Positions 31,498-42,573 of a stretch of DNA of 64,000 nt are shown here, one piece after another. Numbering within the stretch: position 1 is the stretch's first letter; the number at the start of each line of letters is the position of its first letter. This DNA comes from Bifidobacterium rousetti (lineage in GTDB: Bacteria; Actinomycetota; Actinomycetes; Actinomycetales; Bifidobacteriaceae). The stretch is from NCBI RefSeq assembly GCF_008698235.1, contig NZ_PEBH01000001.1, positions 349,617 through 413,616 on the forward strand, given 5' to 3'. Position numbers and translations under genes: made by a program. Under the pieces are notes generated by a model that worked only from the letters and a program-made list of their open reading frames with translations, was not told the origin of the DNA and did no database searches.

Positions 31498-32358
31498 TCA
31501 TTCTACATTCTTTGCATAGTCGTATGTGGTTGTGCCACGCACTGCATCGATGACGACGTCATCGGACTGGGTGACGGTGACCTGCGCGCCGAACATGACC
31601 TTGAGCCTGGAACCCACGCCGCCTGCGATGTTGACGGCGTTCTGCAGGTCACTGGGGTTGCCGATCGCGCGGATCACATACGGCGCGTCCAGCGTCACGC
31701 CGTCGCATACCAGTTCGCCGTCCTTCGCGACGATCGACGTGGAGGTGACGACGCGCACGTCGCCGATCGATATGACCTCGGCCCCGGCGTTGCGCAGCTC
31801 CTCGACGAGGGTGAACATCGTGGCGGCGTCGATGTCCTGCTTGGTGCCGCGCGTGACGGTGATGACCACGCCCTCCCCCTGCGCCGGAAGCCTGCCGGAG
31901 ATGATGCCGCTGGTCTCCTCGTTCTGTTTGGCGATCTTCTCGGCCTGTTCGCGCTGGTCGGCGGCGGCCTTGAGGCTCGACAGCTGGCTGGACAGTTCGT
32001 TCTTGCGCTGTTCGAGCAGCTGGGCCTGGTTGCTGGTCTCGTTGATGAGACGGACGAGTTCGTCCTCGCTCATCGTCTCGTACGTCGACTGCGTGTTGTT
32101 GATCTGCGTCATGTATCCGAAGCCGAGCAGCGCGCACATGAGCACGACCAGCAGTGACGACAGGAGCTTGGCCCGCAGCCCGGAACCGGGGCGTTTGCCG
32201 TCGTCGCGTCGGCGCACCTGCGGGAACGAGCCTGTGGCGAGCCCGTCGTTGCGCTCCTCCGCCTCGGCACGCGCCCGCATGCGGCTGACCGTGTCGTTTC
32301 TCCCGCTGTCCTCGACGCTCTTGGCATCCCGTCCCCCGCGTCTGATCTGTCCTGCCAT
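31498..32358 (-). CDS. DUF881 membrane protein (second in operon)
   Basis: This 286-residue protein has a basic cytoplasmic N-terminus (about 1-65), one membrane helix (LLSSLLVVLMCALLGFGYMT), a coiled-coil stretch (about 100-150, RLINETSNQAQLLEQRKNEL), then the extracytoplasmic DUF881 domain (GEGVVITVTRGTK, LVEELRNAGAEVISIGDVRV, PYVIRAIGNPSDLQNAV). It corresponds to Rv1825 by order. The family is thought to be tied to the division machinery or envelope; the role is not established. Confidence 0.85.
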   Translation of the reverse strand: MAGQIRRGGRDAKSVEDSGRNDTVSRMRARAEAEERNDGLATGSFPQVRRRDDGKRPGSGLRAKLLSSLLVVLMCALLGFGYMTQINNTQSTYETMSEDELVRLINETSNQAQLLEQRKNELSSQLSSLKAAADQREQAEKIAKQNEETSGIISGRLPAQGEGVVITVTRGTKQDIDAATMFTLVEELRNAGAEVISIGDVRVVTSTSIVAKDGELVCDGVTLDAPYVIRAIGNPSDLQNAVNIAGGVGSRLKVMFGAQVTVTQSDDVVIDAVRGTTTYDYAKNVE

Positions 32359-32368
32359 ATCGCCTCCG

Positions 32369-32701
32369 TCAGCTGCGGAAGATGAACCGGCGGATGGCCG
32401 AGACGTTGGAGAAGATGCGGATGCCGAGCACGACGATGACCGCCGTCTGCAGCTGGGAGCCGACGCCGAGCTGGTTGCCGAGCAGGACGAGCAACGTCGC
32501 GGTGATCACGTTGGCGAAGAACGAGATGATGAACACACGGTCGGAGAACCGGCGTTCGAAATAGGCGCGTGCGGCGCCGAGCAGCGCGTCGAGCGCGGCG
32601 ACGACCATGATCGGCAGATACGGCTGCACCCACACGGGGATGTCGGGCTGGACGAACACGCCGATCACCACGCCGATGATCAGACCGAGAACCGCTGCCA
32701 T
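32369..32701 (-). CDS. sbp: DUF1290 small basic membrane protein
   Basis: This 110-residue protein has three to four membrane helices (AAVLGLIIGVVIGVFV, VQPYLPIMVVAALDALLGAA, FFANVITATLLVLLGNQLGV) and the conserved RAYFERRFSDRVFIISF stretch of the small basic protein family (Sbp of Bacillus, Rv1824). It sits between two DUF881 genes, as in most actinobacteria, and immediately follows the first with no gap. Confidence 0.88.
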   Translation of the reverse strand: MAAVLGLIIGVVIGVFVQPDIPVWVQPYLPIMVVAALDALLGAARAYFERRFSDRVFIISFFANVITATLLVLLGNQLGVGSQLQTAVIVVLGIRIFSNVSAIRRFIFRS

Positions 32702-33685
32702 CTATTCAGCCCTCCTTGCGTAGTTGAGATCGCCGACCACGGCTGCCTCCAGTGTAAGCGCCTTCGACTCCTTGACCTGCAATGTGATGCCCGCGTCTTT
32801 GTAGGCATCGTAAAGACTTGCGATGCGACGCTTGCCGACCGATTCGGACAGGGAGGACGAATTGCCGATGGCCTCGATCGTGTAGGGGCTGGAGACGGCG
32901 TCGAGCCCGATGAGGATGGTGCCACCCGCGGTGCGGATCGAGGTCTGCACGCCGAGCCGGTGGCCGTTGATGGAGATCGCCTCCGCTCCGGCCTGCCACA
33001 GGATCGAGACCAGCTGCTGCAGGTCGCCGTCGGTGATGACGCGCAGGTGGCTGCCGGCGGTCTCACGTGGCAGGGCGCCGGCGGATGTGTCGTTGCCGGC
33101 GGCGATGGGGTTGGACACGGTCATGGTGATGCCCTCCCCGGTCACCTTCACCTGCCCGCTGGCCATCTCGTCGTTGAGGACGGTCTCGCTCGACCCGCTG
33201 ACGTCGAGGCGTTTTGACTGGCGCTCCACCTGGGCCCTGAGGTCGTTGATCTGCCCGGTGAGCGAATCGACGTTGCCCTGCGAGGTGGCCAGTTCGGAGG
33301 CGAGCGACGCGCGCACCTCCTTGCGCGGGTCGGAATGGAGCTGCTGGACGAACAGACTGCCAAGGAAACCGACGGCGATGCACACGACGAAGCACAGGAT
33401 GCGCATCGTCCATGTCGACAGCGGCGTCTCGCGATGCGTGGCGAGATTGGAATCGAGGTAGATCGGGTCGAGCGGCCGGTTCGTCAGATCGTCGATGAGA
33501 CGCAGGGACTCGTCCTGTCGGACCCGGCGGCGACGTTCCCGCTCCCCCTCACTGATGTCGGAACGTGGTGTGGGGTGATGCGACATCAGCCCGGAGTAGG
33601 AGCGGGAGAATACGGAACGGCGTCGTCTCGTCGACGGCGCGGCGTCGGCCGGATAGGATGCCGGCATCGGCTCGTACTCGTTCAT
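32702..33685 (-). CDS. DUF881 membrane protein (first in operon)
   Basis: This 327-residue protein has a long basic cytoplasmic tail (about 1-92, including RRRRSVFSRSYSGLMSHHPT), one membrane helix (WTMRILCFVVCIAVGFLGSL), a coiled coil (VDSLTGQINDLRAQVERQSK) and an extracytoplasmic DUF881 domain (GEGITMTVSNPI, ILWQAGAEAISINGHRLG, SPYTIEAIGNSSSLSESV). It is a paralogue of the DUF881 gene two positions downstream and corresponds to Rv1823. Confidence 0.85.
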   Translation of the reverse strand: MNEYEPMPASYPADAAPSTRRRRSVFSRSYSGLMSHHPTPRSDISEGERERRRRVRQDESLRLIDDLTNRPLDPIYLDSNLATHRETPLSTWTMRILCFVVCIAVGFLGSLFVQQLHSDPRKEVRASLASELATSQGNVDSLTGQINDLRAQVERQSKRLDVSGSSETVLNDEMASGQVKVTGEGITMTVSNPIAAGNDTSAGALPRETAGSHLRVITDGDLQQLVSILWQAGAEAISINGHRLGVQTSIRTAGGTILIGLDAVSSPYTIEAIGNSSSLSESVGKRRIASLYDAYKDAGITLQVKESKALTLEAAVVGDLNYARRAE

Positions 33686-33742
33686 CGCACACGCACCAGA
33701 TTCAGATTCCGTGGATTCCCTGTTGCCGTGACCGTCGCACGG

Positions 33743-34414
33743 TCAGGCGGCCTTGTCTGGGACGTCACGGATGACGTGGGCGTCCTGAATGTCGCGGCCG
33801 TCATGGTCGCGATGAGGAAGCTCCTGACGCAGCACCGTGATCCCTTGACGGAAGTAAATGTACCCGGCGAGCCAGTACATGGCGATGCCCCAGATGCCGG
33901 TGGCCAGCCCCGCAAGATGCAGCAGCCGGAACAGGGAGCCGGTGCCGAGGTCCGCGACCGTCAGCGCGACGATCGCCATCATGAGCAGCGCGGTCCCCGC
34001 CTTGCCGACGAAATGCACGGGCAGGGGGCCGTACCCGTATTGCGCGATCCACAACACCTGCACAGCCATCACCAGATCGCGAAGGCCGACGACGATAAGC
34101 ATCCACCACGGGATGATGCCCGCGACGCCGAGCGCGAGGATTGAGCAGAAGATGAGCAGACGGTCGGCCAGAGGATCGAGGATCTGGCCGATCTTGCTCA
34201 CCTGGTTGAGCTTGCGCGCGAGGATGCCGTCGACGCCGTCCGAAGCGGAGGAGATCGCGAGCACGATCAGCGCCGGCACCATCTCGTGCCGTGCCATCAG
34301 CCATGCGATGAACGGTATCGAGATGATGCGCAACAGACTGATGAGGTTCGGGATCGTCAGGTAGATGTCCCGCGCCTCAGGGCTGTACCGTGATGTGACG
34401 TTGTGTTCGCTCAT
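33743..34414 (-). CDS. pgsA: CDP-alcohol phosphatidyltransferase (PgsA-like)
   Basis: This 223-residue membrane enzyme has the CDP-alcohol phosphotransferase signature with its metal-binding aspartates, SDGVDGILARKLNQVSKIG, ending in LDPLADR. About six membrane helices are predicted. It makes phosphatidylglycerophosphate or a related phospholipid from CDP-diacylglycerol. In mycobacteria pgsA2 (Rv1822) also precedes the DUF881-DUF1290-DUF881-garA genes, which supports the orthology. It is the first gene of that operon. Confidence 0.88.
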   Translation of the reverse strand: MSEHNVTSRYSPEARDIYLTIPNLISLLRIISIPFIAWLMARHEMVPALIVLAISSASDGVDGILARKLNQVSKIGQILDPLADRLLIFCSILALGVAGIIPWWMLIVVGLRDLVMAVQVLWIAQYGYGPLPVHFVGKAGTALLMMAIVALTVADLGTGSLFRLLHLAGLATGIWGIAMYWLAGYIYFRQGITVLRQELPHRDHDGRDIQDAHVIRDVPDKAA

Positions 34415-34439
34415 ACTTCGGTTCAGTGTACACGGTCCG

Positions 34440-35291
34440 CTACATGCGGGACGCCTGCAACGCGGTCACGATGATGCCGCGCGCGCCGATCTCGTAGAGC
34501 TTGTCCATGATCTGGTTGACCTGCGCCTTGGGCACCATCACACGCACCGCGTTCCACTGCTTGTCGTGCAGCGGGGAGATGGTAGGGCTCTCGAATCCGG
34601 GTGCCGCGTCCACGGCGGCGGCGACCTTGGAGATCGGGATGTCGTAGTCCATGAGCACGTAGCGCTGGGCGGTGAGCACGCCTTCCAGACGACGGCTCAG
34701 GACGGTCAGGCGCTCGTCCTTCGGATCGATCCTCGGGGAGCGGATCAGGCACGCCTCGGAGTGCATGATCGGGTCGGCGAAGATCCTCAGGCCGGCGTTG
34801 CGCAGCGTGGTGCCGGTGGAGACCACATCGGCGATGAGGTCGGCCACTCCGAGCTGCACGGAGGATTCGACAGCGCCGTCCAGATGAATGGTCTCGGCGT
34901 TGATGCCGTGGTCGGTCAGGTAGTCGTGGACCAGCTTGTCGAAGGACGTGGCCACGCGCTTGCCTTCGATGTCCTCCAGCTTGGAGAAGGAGGAGTCGTT
35001 CGGCGCGGCGAAGCGGAACGTGGAGGCGCCGAAGCCGAGCGGGATGTGCTCGATGGCCTCGGTGCCCGAGTTTTTGAGCAGGTCCTCACCGGTGATGCCG
35101 CAGTCGATGGTGCCGCGGCCGACGTACACGGCAATGTCCAGCGGACGCAGGTAGAACAGCTCGATGTCGTTGTCGGGATCCTCGACGACGAGCTGGCGCG
35201 GGTTGGTGCGCAGACGGTACCCGGCCTCGGACAGCATGTTCCAGGCGGGTTCGGACAGCATGCCCTTGTTGGGCACGGCGATTCTCAGCAT
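34440..35291 (-). CDS. hisG: ATP phosphoribosyltransferase, long form
   Basis: The 283-residue length and C-terminal ACT-like regulatory region ([20 protein letters not shown]) mark the long, histidine-inhibited HisG. The catalytic part shows [24 protein letters not shown] and the PRPP loop [20 protein letters not shown]. It catalyses the first step of histidine synthesis. It follows hisE by 70 bases, and pgsA begins 25 bases after it. Confidence 0.95.
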   Translation of the reverse strand: MLRIAVPNKGMLSEPAWNMLSEAGYRLRTNPRQLVVEDPDNDIELFYLRPLDIAVYVGRGTIDCGITGEDLLKNSGTEAIEHIPLGFGASTFRFAAPNDSSFSKLEDIEGKRVATSFDKLVHDYLTDHGINAETIHLDGAVESSVQLGVADLIADVVSTGTTLRNAGLRIFADPIMHSEACLIRSPRIDPKDERLTVLSRRLEGVLTAQRYVLMDYDIPISKVAAAVDAAPGFESPTISPLHDKQWNAVRVMVPKAQVNQIMDKLYEIGARGIIVTALQASRM

Positions 35292-35361
35292 GATTTGCCC
35301 CTTCGCTTTTTCAGGAGGTCTTTTTTTCAGGAGGTTCCGCGGTTTCCTGAGCGGGAACCGG

Positions 35362-35625
35362 TCACAGGTGCTTGTAGACGTCCTCGAGGGTCAGGCCGTG
35401 CTTGATCATCATGACCTGCACGTGGTAGAGCAGCTGGCTCATCTCCTCGGCGGTGCGGTCCGCGCCCTCGTATTCGGCGGCGATCCAGGTCTCGCCGGCC
35501 TCCTCGACGATCTTCTTGCCGATGAAGTGCGTGCCCTTGTCAAGTTCCTCGACGGTCAGGGAGCCTTCGGGGCGGGTCTTGGCCTTCTCGCTCAGTTCGG
35601 CGAACAGCGATTCGAACGTCTTCAT
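35362..35625 (-). CDS. hisE: Phosphoribosyl-ATP pyrophosphohydrolase
   Basis: This 87-residue all-helical enzyme has the MazG-like acidic motifs [17 protein letters not shown] and [20 protein letters not shown] that bind the metal. It performs the second step of histidine synthesis. It is a separate HisE, not fused to HisI, as in other actinobacteria, and sits directly before hisG. Confidence 0.94.
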   Translation of the reverse strand: MKTFESLFAELSEKAKTRPEGSLTVEELDKGTHFIGKKIVEEAGETWIAAEYEGADRTAEEMSQLLYHVQVMMIKHGLTLEDVYKHL

Positions 35626-35709
35626 GTGTGTGATGATTCCTTTGATGTTGTCTTGGACGTGTTGGAAACGTAAACGTATTGGGGGCGTATTGGCGGATGG
35701 TCGGTCGGA

Positions 35710-36378
35710 TCAGTCGCGGTACGCGGCGGCGGCCTTCTCGCGGATGGAGTCGATGGCGGCCGCGCGGTCGTCGGCGCCGTACACGGCGGAGCCGGCCACG
35801 AGCACGTCGGCGCCGGCCTCGGCCACGATGTGCGCGGTCTTCGGGCTCACGCCGCCGTCGACCTGGATCTTGGTCGTCAGCCCGCGGCGGGTGATCTCGT
35901 CGCGCAGGCGACGCACCTTGGCCATCTGGTTGTCGAGGAACTTCTGGCCACCGAAACCGGGCTCGACCGTCATGATGAGGATCATGTCGAATTCGTCGAG
36001 GATGTCGAAGATCGGCTCGACCGGCTCGGCCGGGCGCACGGCGAAGCACGCCTTGCAGCCCATGTCGCGCAGCTGGCGGGCCAGACGGACCGGCGCGTGG
36101 GTGGCGCCCATGTGGAAGGACACGGAGGCGGCGCCGAGCCTGGCGTACTCCGGGGCCCAACGGTCCGGGTCCTCGATCATCAGGTGCACGTCGACCGGCA
36201 GATCGGTGACCTCGCAGATGCGCTTGACGATCGGCTCGCCGAGGGTCAGGTTCGGCACGAAGTGATGGTCCATCACGTCCACATGGACGAGGTCGGCGTT
36301 GGCGATGGCCTTGAGGTCGCGCTCGAGGTTGCAGAAGTCGGCGGACAGGATGCTGGGGGCGATTTCAATCTTCTTCAT
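35710..36378 (-). CDS. rpe: Ribulose-phosphate 3-epimerase
   Basis: This 222-residue TIM barrel shows IAPSILSADFCNLERDLKAI, HVDVMDHHFVPNLTLG (metal-binding His and Asp), VHLMIEDPDRW, MTVEPGFGGQKF and VDGGVSPKTA. It interconverts ribulose- and xylulose-5-phosphate in the pentose phosphate pathway and supplies the bifid shunt with xylulose-5-phosphate. It precedes hisE, an order common in actinobacteria. Confidence 0.96.
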   Translation of the reverse strand: MKKIEIAPSILSADFCNLERDLKAIANADLVHVDVMDHHFVPNLTLGEPIVKRICEVTDLPVDVHLMIEDPDRWAPEYARLGAASVSFHMGATHAPVRLARQLRDMGCKACFAVRPAEPVEPIFDILDEFDMILIMTVEPGFGGQKFLDNQMAKVRRLRDEITRRGLTTKIQVDGGVSPKTAHIVAEAGADVLVAGSAVYGADDRAAAIDSIREKAAAAYRD

Positions 36379-36480
36379 GATTCCATACCTTATCTATCAA
36401 ATGAGACTATGTCGTGCTTTGCCGCGGATGTCGCGGAGATGTCGCGGGAACGTCGCGGGGCCGTCACCGGAAGTTCAGGT

Positions 36481-37410
36481 TCAGCGCTTGCCTTTCGCGT
36501 GCCGTTCCTCCTGGAGCCGCTGGCGTTCGAGCTCGTCCGCCGTGACCTTGATGAGGCGTTCGCTCAGGGTATTCGTGTCCTGCCCGACGCGGTGGAGCAC
36601 GACGAACAGGACACATCCGGCGAGGCATACGAGGATCGCGGTCCACACGTTGGTCCTGAGGCCCAGGATCACGGTGGAGTAGTTGATGCGCACGTTCTCG
36701 ATCCAGCTGCGGCCAAGCCCGTACCAGATCATGTACATGGCGAACTGCTGGCCGGCCTTGAGACGGTCGGCGAACCGGTGCCCGATCCACACGATGAGGG
36801 CCGCGCCGATCAGGTTCCAGATCATCTCGTAGAGGAACGTCGGGTGGAACAGCGTGCCGGACGGGCATGCCGCGCCCTGCCAGCACACCTCGGTGCGGCC
36901 GATCGCGTCGGCCGAGTCGTTGAGCTTCAGGCCCCACGGCAGGGTGGTCGGCCATCCGAACAGCTCCTGGTTGAACCAGTTGCCGAGGCGGCCGATGGCC
37001 TGCGCGACGAGAAGCCCCGGCGCGAGGCAGTCGGCGAACATCGCGAACGGGTAACGCCGATGACGACACCACAGGAACGCGACCAGCGCTCCCACGCCGA
37101 TGCCGCCGAAGATGGCCATGCCGCCCTCCCACACCTTGACGATGTCGGCGGGGTCGCCGGTCGGCGGGAAGTACATGGCCGGCGTGGTGAACACATGGTA
37201 CAGGCGTGCGCCCACCAAGGCGCACGGCACGGTCACCAGCGTGGTGTCGAGCACCTGATCGAAGGTGCCGCCCACGCGCTTCCACCTGCGGGTGAGTATC
37301 CACACGGCGAAGCACACGCCGATGAGGATGCACACCGCGTACATGCGGATGGTGACCGGGCCGATCTCGAACTTGGAGAACGACGGCGAGGGGATATACG
37401 CGAGATTCAT
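36481..37410 (-). CDS. lgt: Prolipoprotein diacylglyceryl transferase
   Basis: This 309-residue, seven-helix membrane enzyme has the Lgt signature GRLGNWFNQELFG at residues 140-152, H72 in LYHVF and the ENVR motif of the active site (RSWIENVRINYST). It transfers diacylglycerol to the lipobox cysteine and so acts on the six or so lipoproteins encoded in this window. A 40-residue charged C-terminal tail (RLIKVTADELERQRLQEERH) extends beyond the core. Confidence 0.95.
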   Translation of the reverse strand: MNLAYIPSPSFSKFEIGPVTIRMYAVCILIGVCFAVWILTRRWKRVGGTFDQVLDTTLVTVPCALVGARLYHVFTTPAMYFPPTGDPADIVKVWEGGMAIFGGIGVGALVAFLWCRHRRYPFAMFADCLAPGLLVAQAIGRLGNWFNQELFGWPTTLPWGLKLNDSADAIGRTEVCWQGAACPSGTLFHPTFLYEMIWNLIGAALIVWIGHRFADRLKAGQQFAMYMIWYGLGRSWIENVRINYSTVILGLRTNVWTAILVCLAGCVLFVVLHRVGQDTNTLSERLIKVTADELERQRLQEERHAKGKR

Positions 37411-37453
37411 GGTTTCATCCTACGCGCCACGTACGGACCTGCCGGCCTGCCGG

Positions 37454-37501
37454 GGATCGCCCCAAGCGATCGCCCATTGGGGGAATCGCTTGGGGCGATC
37501 C
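37454..37501 (-). terminator. Long perfect hairpin after trpA
   Basis: A 17-bp perfect inverted repeat GGATCGCCCCAAGCGAT/ATCGCTTGGGGCGATCC with a 14-base loop starts 3 bases beyond the trpA stop. No U-tract follows. It probably ends the trp transcript. Confidence 0.75.
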
Positions 37502-37504
37502 GGC

Positions 37505-38377
37505 TCAGCCGCGCGCTCCGTGGATGCCCGCGGCGAGCTCCTCGCTCTTGGCGGCCAGCAGCTTCAGGCCTTCGGAGGTGTCGCGCGCGGAGCGGTTGTC
37601 GTCGGCGAGCAGCGTGTGGACGAGCGCGGAGCCGACGATGACGCCGTCCGCGTAGGAGCCGACCTTCGCGCCCTGCTCGGCGGTGGACACGCCGATGCCG
37701 ACGCACACGTTCTCGGCGCCCGCCTTGCGGGTGCGCTCGACGAGCAGCTCCGGGGAGGCGTCGAGCTGCGCGCGTTCGCCGGTGACGCCCATGCGGGCTG
37801 CCGCGTAGACGAAGCCGCGCGCGTTCCTCGCGACGGTCTCGAGACGATTGGTGGCCGAATCCGGGGAGACCAGGAAGATGCGGTCGAGGCCATGGCGGTC
37901 GGACGCCTCGATCCACTCCCCCGCCTCGTCCGGGATGAGGTCCGGCGTGATGAGTCCGGCGCCGCCGGCGTTCTCGAAGTCGGTGGCGAAGCGTTCGACG
38001 CCGTAGTGGTAGATGAGGTTCCAGTAGCTCATGACCAGCGGCACGCCGCCGGCGTTGGCCACGGTCTCCACGGCCTCGAAGACGCGTTTGATGGTCTCGC
38101 CGTTGTTGAGGGCGATGGACGAGGCGGCCTGGATGACCGGGCCGTCCATCACCGGGTCGGAGTACGGCAGGCCGATCTCGACGGCGTCGACGCCGTGCTC
38201 GACCATCGTCTTGAGGGCGACGAGCGAGGTTTCCGGATCGGGGAATCCGTACGGCAGGTAGCCGATGAAGGCGGGCTTGTTCTCGGCCTTGAACTTGGCG
38301 AACATGGCCTCGGTCTGGCTGGGCTTGTGGCTGATGCCCAGCGGCTGGCCGGAGGGTGTGGTTGCGGTGGTTGTCAT
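37505..38377 (-). CDS. trpA: Tryptophan synthase alpha chain
   Basis: This 290-residue TIM barrel shows FIGYLPYGFPDPETSL, the catalytic Glu in VDAVEIGLPYSDPVMDGP, and VGIGVSTAEQGAKVGSYADG. It cleaves indole-3-glycerol phosphate to indole, which is channelled to TrpB. The ATG at 38377 has AGAGGAGAA upstream. It follows trpCB by 23 bases, so the complex partners are made together. Confidence 0.96.
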   Translation of the reverse strand: MTTTATTPSGQPLGISHKPSQTEAMFAKFKAENKPAFIGYLPYGFPDPETSLVALKTMVEHGVDAVEIGLPYSDPVMDGPVIQAASSIALNNGETIKRVFEAVETVANAGGVPLVMSYWNLIYHYGVERFATDFENAGGAGLITPDLIPDEAGEWIEASDRHGLDRIFLVSPDSATNRLETVARNARGFVYAAARMGVTGERAQLDASPELLVERTRKAGAENVCVGIGVSTAEQGAKVGSYADGVIVGSALVHTLLADDNRSARDTSEGLKLLAAKSEELAAGIHGARG

Positions 38378-38400
38378 GATTGTCGTTCTCCTCTTCTCGT

Positions 38401-40488
<2,088 letters not shown>

Positions 40489-40579
40489 GGTCCTCCCTTG
40501 TATGTGTAAGTCGACCATGCGCCACAATAGGACGGTCGCCGTGCTCGCGGGTAATCGCGTCCTACATTCTGGGCGATTT

Positions 40580-40598
40580 CGGGGCCTGTTCCGCCCCG
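40580..40598 (-). terminator. Hairpin after the exporter operon
   Basis: On the minus strand a 6-bp stem CGGGGC/GCCCCG with a 7-base loop is followed by AAAT, about 25 bases beyond the permease stop. It separates the exporter operon from trpCB. Weak but well placed. Confidence 0.5.
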
Positions 40599-40621
40599 TG
40601 CTCACCCCCGTTTCGCTCCCC

Positions 40622-41854
40622 TCACTCCCCGCGCAGCGCCGCGGTCGGCGTGAGCCGCGCGGCCCTCGACGCCGGGTAGATGCCGGCGAGCGCGCCGACG
40701 AGCACGGCCGCGCCCCATGCGGCGGGCAGTGTCCCCCATTCGAGTACGGCTGGCTGTCCCGCCCATATCGCGAAGCCGAACGCCGTGCCGGCGCCGAGTG
40801 TGATGCCGGCGAGGCCGCCGAATGCGGAGAGCATGGCCGCTTCGGTGACGAACTGCATGCGGATGGCGCCGGGGGTTGCGCCGAGCGCTCGTCTCAGGCC
40901 GATTTCGCCGCGGCGTTCCATCACGGTGACGATCATCATGTTGGCGATGCTCATGCCGCCCACGGCCAGTGCGATCGCGCCGATCATCAGTCCCAGTGTG
41001 TTGAGGGAGTCGTCGGTGGTGTTGCGTGCTTCGGACAGGTCGGCCGACGCGTTGACGGATACGTTGGCGCCGGCGAGGTTCGCCGCGTGGGCGAGCATGC
41101 GTCGCAGTGTTTCGGCGTCGCCCGGTTTGGTGCGCACGTAGATCGCGCTGATCTGGCCGATCGTCTCGGCCTGGTCCGGGTGGCTGGCTTTCGCCTGTGT
41201 CGAGCCGATGATGACCGACGGGTCGAGGTTCTGCGCCTGTGGTGCCGGGGCGAGGATGCCGACGACCCCGTACCATGCGTCGTCGATGAGGATGCGGTCG
41301 CCGACTGTGGTGACGCCGAGCCGGTAGGCGGCTTCGGAGCCGAGTATCGCCACGGGCAGGTGCTGGTTGTTCTCGTCGATGCCGTGTCCCTGCGCGATCG
41401 TCGCCCCGACGGCATCTAGGGCGCCCGGTCGCATGACGGTCAGTGTCAGGGCGTTGCCGTTGGATTTGGGCACGAATTCGTTTTTGAAGATCCTCACGTT
41501 TTCGGGTGCCGTGTCGAATACGCCCACCTGTTCCACTTGGGGCTGGCGTGCGATGGTTTCGGGCGCGTATGCGGGCAGGGGCACGGGTTGCTGTGCGGCG
41601 TCGCGTCCCGGTGACACGACCTGCAGGTTCGCGCCGAGTGCGTCGAGGCGGGCGAGCAGCGCGGCCTGGTTCGACGCGGCGATGCCGGAGAGCGCCACGT
41701 ATGCGGCCACGCCGAGCGCGATGCCCAGCGCGGCGAGCACTGTGCGGGATATGCGTCCGGTGGCCCCGATCCACGCCGTGTGCATGAGGTTCGCGAATCG
41801 CGTGGTCGGCGGGCGTCCTTTCGGCGGCCGCTCCGTTCGGGTGGTGCCGGTCAT
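40622..41854 (-). CDS. MacB/FtsX-like ABC exporter permease
   Basis: This 410-residue permease has the MacB arrangement: an N-terminal helix ([20 protein letters not shown]), a large extracytoplasmic domain of about 210 residues ([12 protein letters not shown] through [10 protein letters not shown]), and three C-terminal helices with [20 protein letters not shown] and [20 protein letters not shown]. Such permeases move peptides, lipoproteins or antibiotics from the outer membrane leaflet by mechanotransmission. The start overlaps the ATPase stop by four bases (ATGA). Confidence 0.9.
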   Translation of the reverse strand: MTGTTRTERPPKGRPPTTRFANLMHTAWIGATGRISRTVLAALGIALGVAAYVALSGIAASNQAALLARLDALGANLQVVSPGRDAAQQPVPLPAYAPETIARQPQVEQVGVFDTAPENVRIFKNEFVPKSNGNALTLTVMRPGALDAVGATIAQGHGIDENNQHLPVAILGSEAAYRLGVTTVGDRILIDDAWYGVVGILAPAPQAQNLDPSVIIGSTQAKASHPDQAETIGQISAIYVRTKPGDAETLRRMLAHAANLAGANVSVNASADLSEARNTTDDSLNTLGLMIGAIALAVGGMSIANMMIVTVMERRGEIGLRRALGATPGAIRMQFVTEAAMLSAFGGLAGITLGAGTAFGFAIWAGQPAVLEWGTLPAAWGAAVLVGALAGIYPASRAARLTPTAALRGE

Positions 41855-42573
41855 GCGCCTCTCCCCTCGCTCCCGTCGTCGTGCCGTGTATCCGTTGGCA
41901 GTTCGGTCACGACGCCGTCCTGGATGTGCAGCCGTCTCGGGAATCGGGCGGCGATGGACGGGTCGTGGGTGACGACCACGAGGCTCGCCCCGTCGTCCGC
42001 CGCTCCCAGCAGCAGGTCGATGATCGCGTGCCCGGTGGCGGTGTCGAGCGCGCCGGTCGGCTCGTCGGCGAAGATCACGTCCGGGTTTTTGGCGAGCGCT
42101 CGGGCGATGGCCACGCGCTGCTGTTCGCCGCCGGAGAGCTGCGGCGGCCGGTGTCGCAGTCGTTCGCCCAGTCCGACCCGTTGCAGGGCGTCGACGGCGC
42201 GTGCCCGCCGGTCTCGTCGCGGGAGGGGTGTGTATTGCAATCCGGTCGTCACGTTCTCGAGCGCGGAGACGGTGGGGATCAGGTGGAACTGCTGGAACAC
42301 GAAGCCGATGCGTGTCGCGCGCAGGGCGCTGCGGCGCCGCTCCCCCATGGCCGCGACGTCCTCGCCGCCGTAGCGCAGGGTGCCCGTGGTGGGCATGTCG
42401 AGCGTGCCCAGGAGGGACAGGAGCGTCGATTTGCCCGAGCCGGACGGTCCGACGATCGCGATCCGTTCGCCGTGTTCGATCGCGAGCGATGTGGGGTGCA
42501 GGATCTCCAGCGGGCCGCCGTCGCGTCCCGGATAGCTTTTCGTGGCCCGGTCGAGTTCGAGCAGGGCGGTCAT
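41851..42573 (-). CDS. ABC exporter ATPase (MacB/LolD type)
   Basis: This 240-residue ATPase has Walker A GPSGSGKST, Q-loop FQQFHLIPTVSALENV, signature LSGGEQQRVAIARAL, Walker B VIFADEPTGALDTATG and the H-loop VVVTHDPSI. This is the MacB/LolD branch. It overlaps the adaptor gene upstream and the permease downstream by four bases each, so the three subunits are translated together. Confidence 0.92.
   Translation of the reverse strand: MTALLELDRATKSYPGRDGGPLEILHPTSLAIEHGERIAIVGPSGSGKSTLLSLLGTLDMPTTGTLRYGGEDVAAMGERRRSALRATRIGFVFQQFHLIPTVSALENVTTGLQYTPLPRRDRRARAVDALQRVGLGERLRHRPPQLSGGEQQRVAIARALAKNPDVIFADEPTGALDTATGHAIIDLLLGAADDGASLVVVTHDPSIAARFPRRLHIQDGVVTELPTDTRHDDGSEGRGA

Noticed and set aside
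40489..40579. A trp attenuator or T-box before trpCB
   Set aside because: No leader peptide with Trp codons, no specifier loop and no alternative hairpins were seen in the 90 bases upstream of the start.
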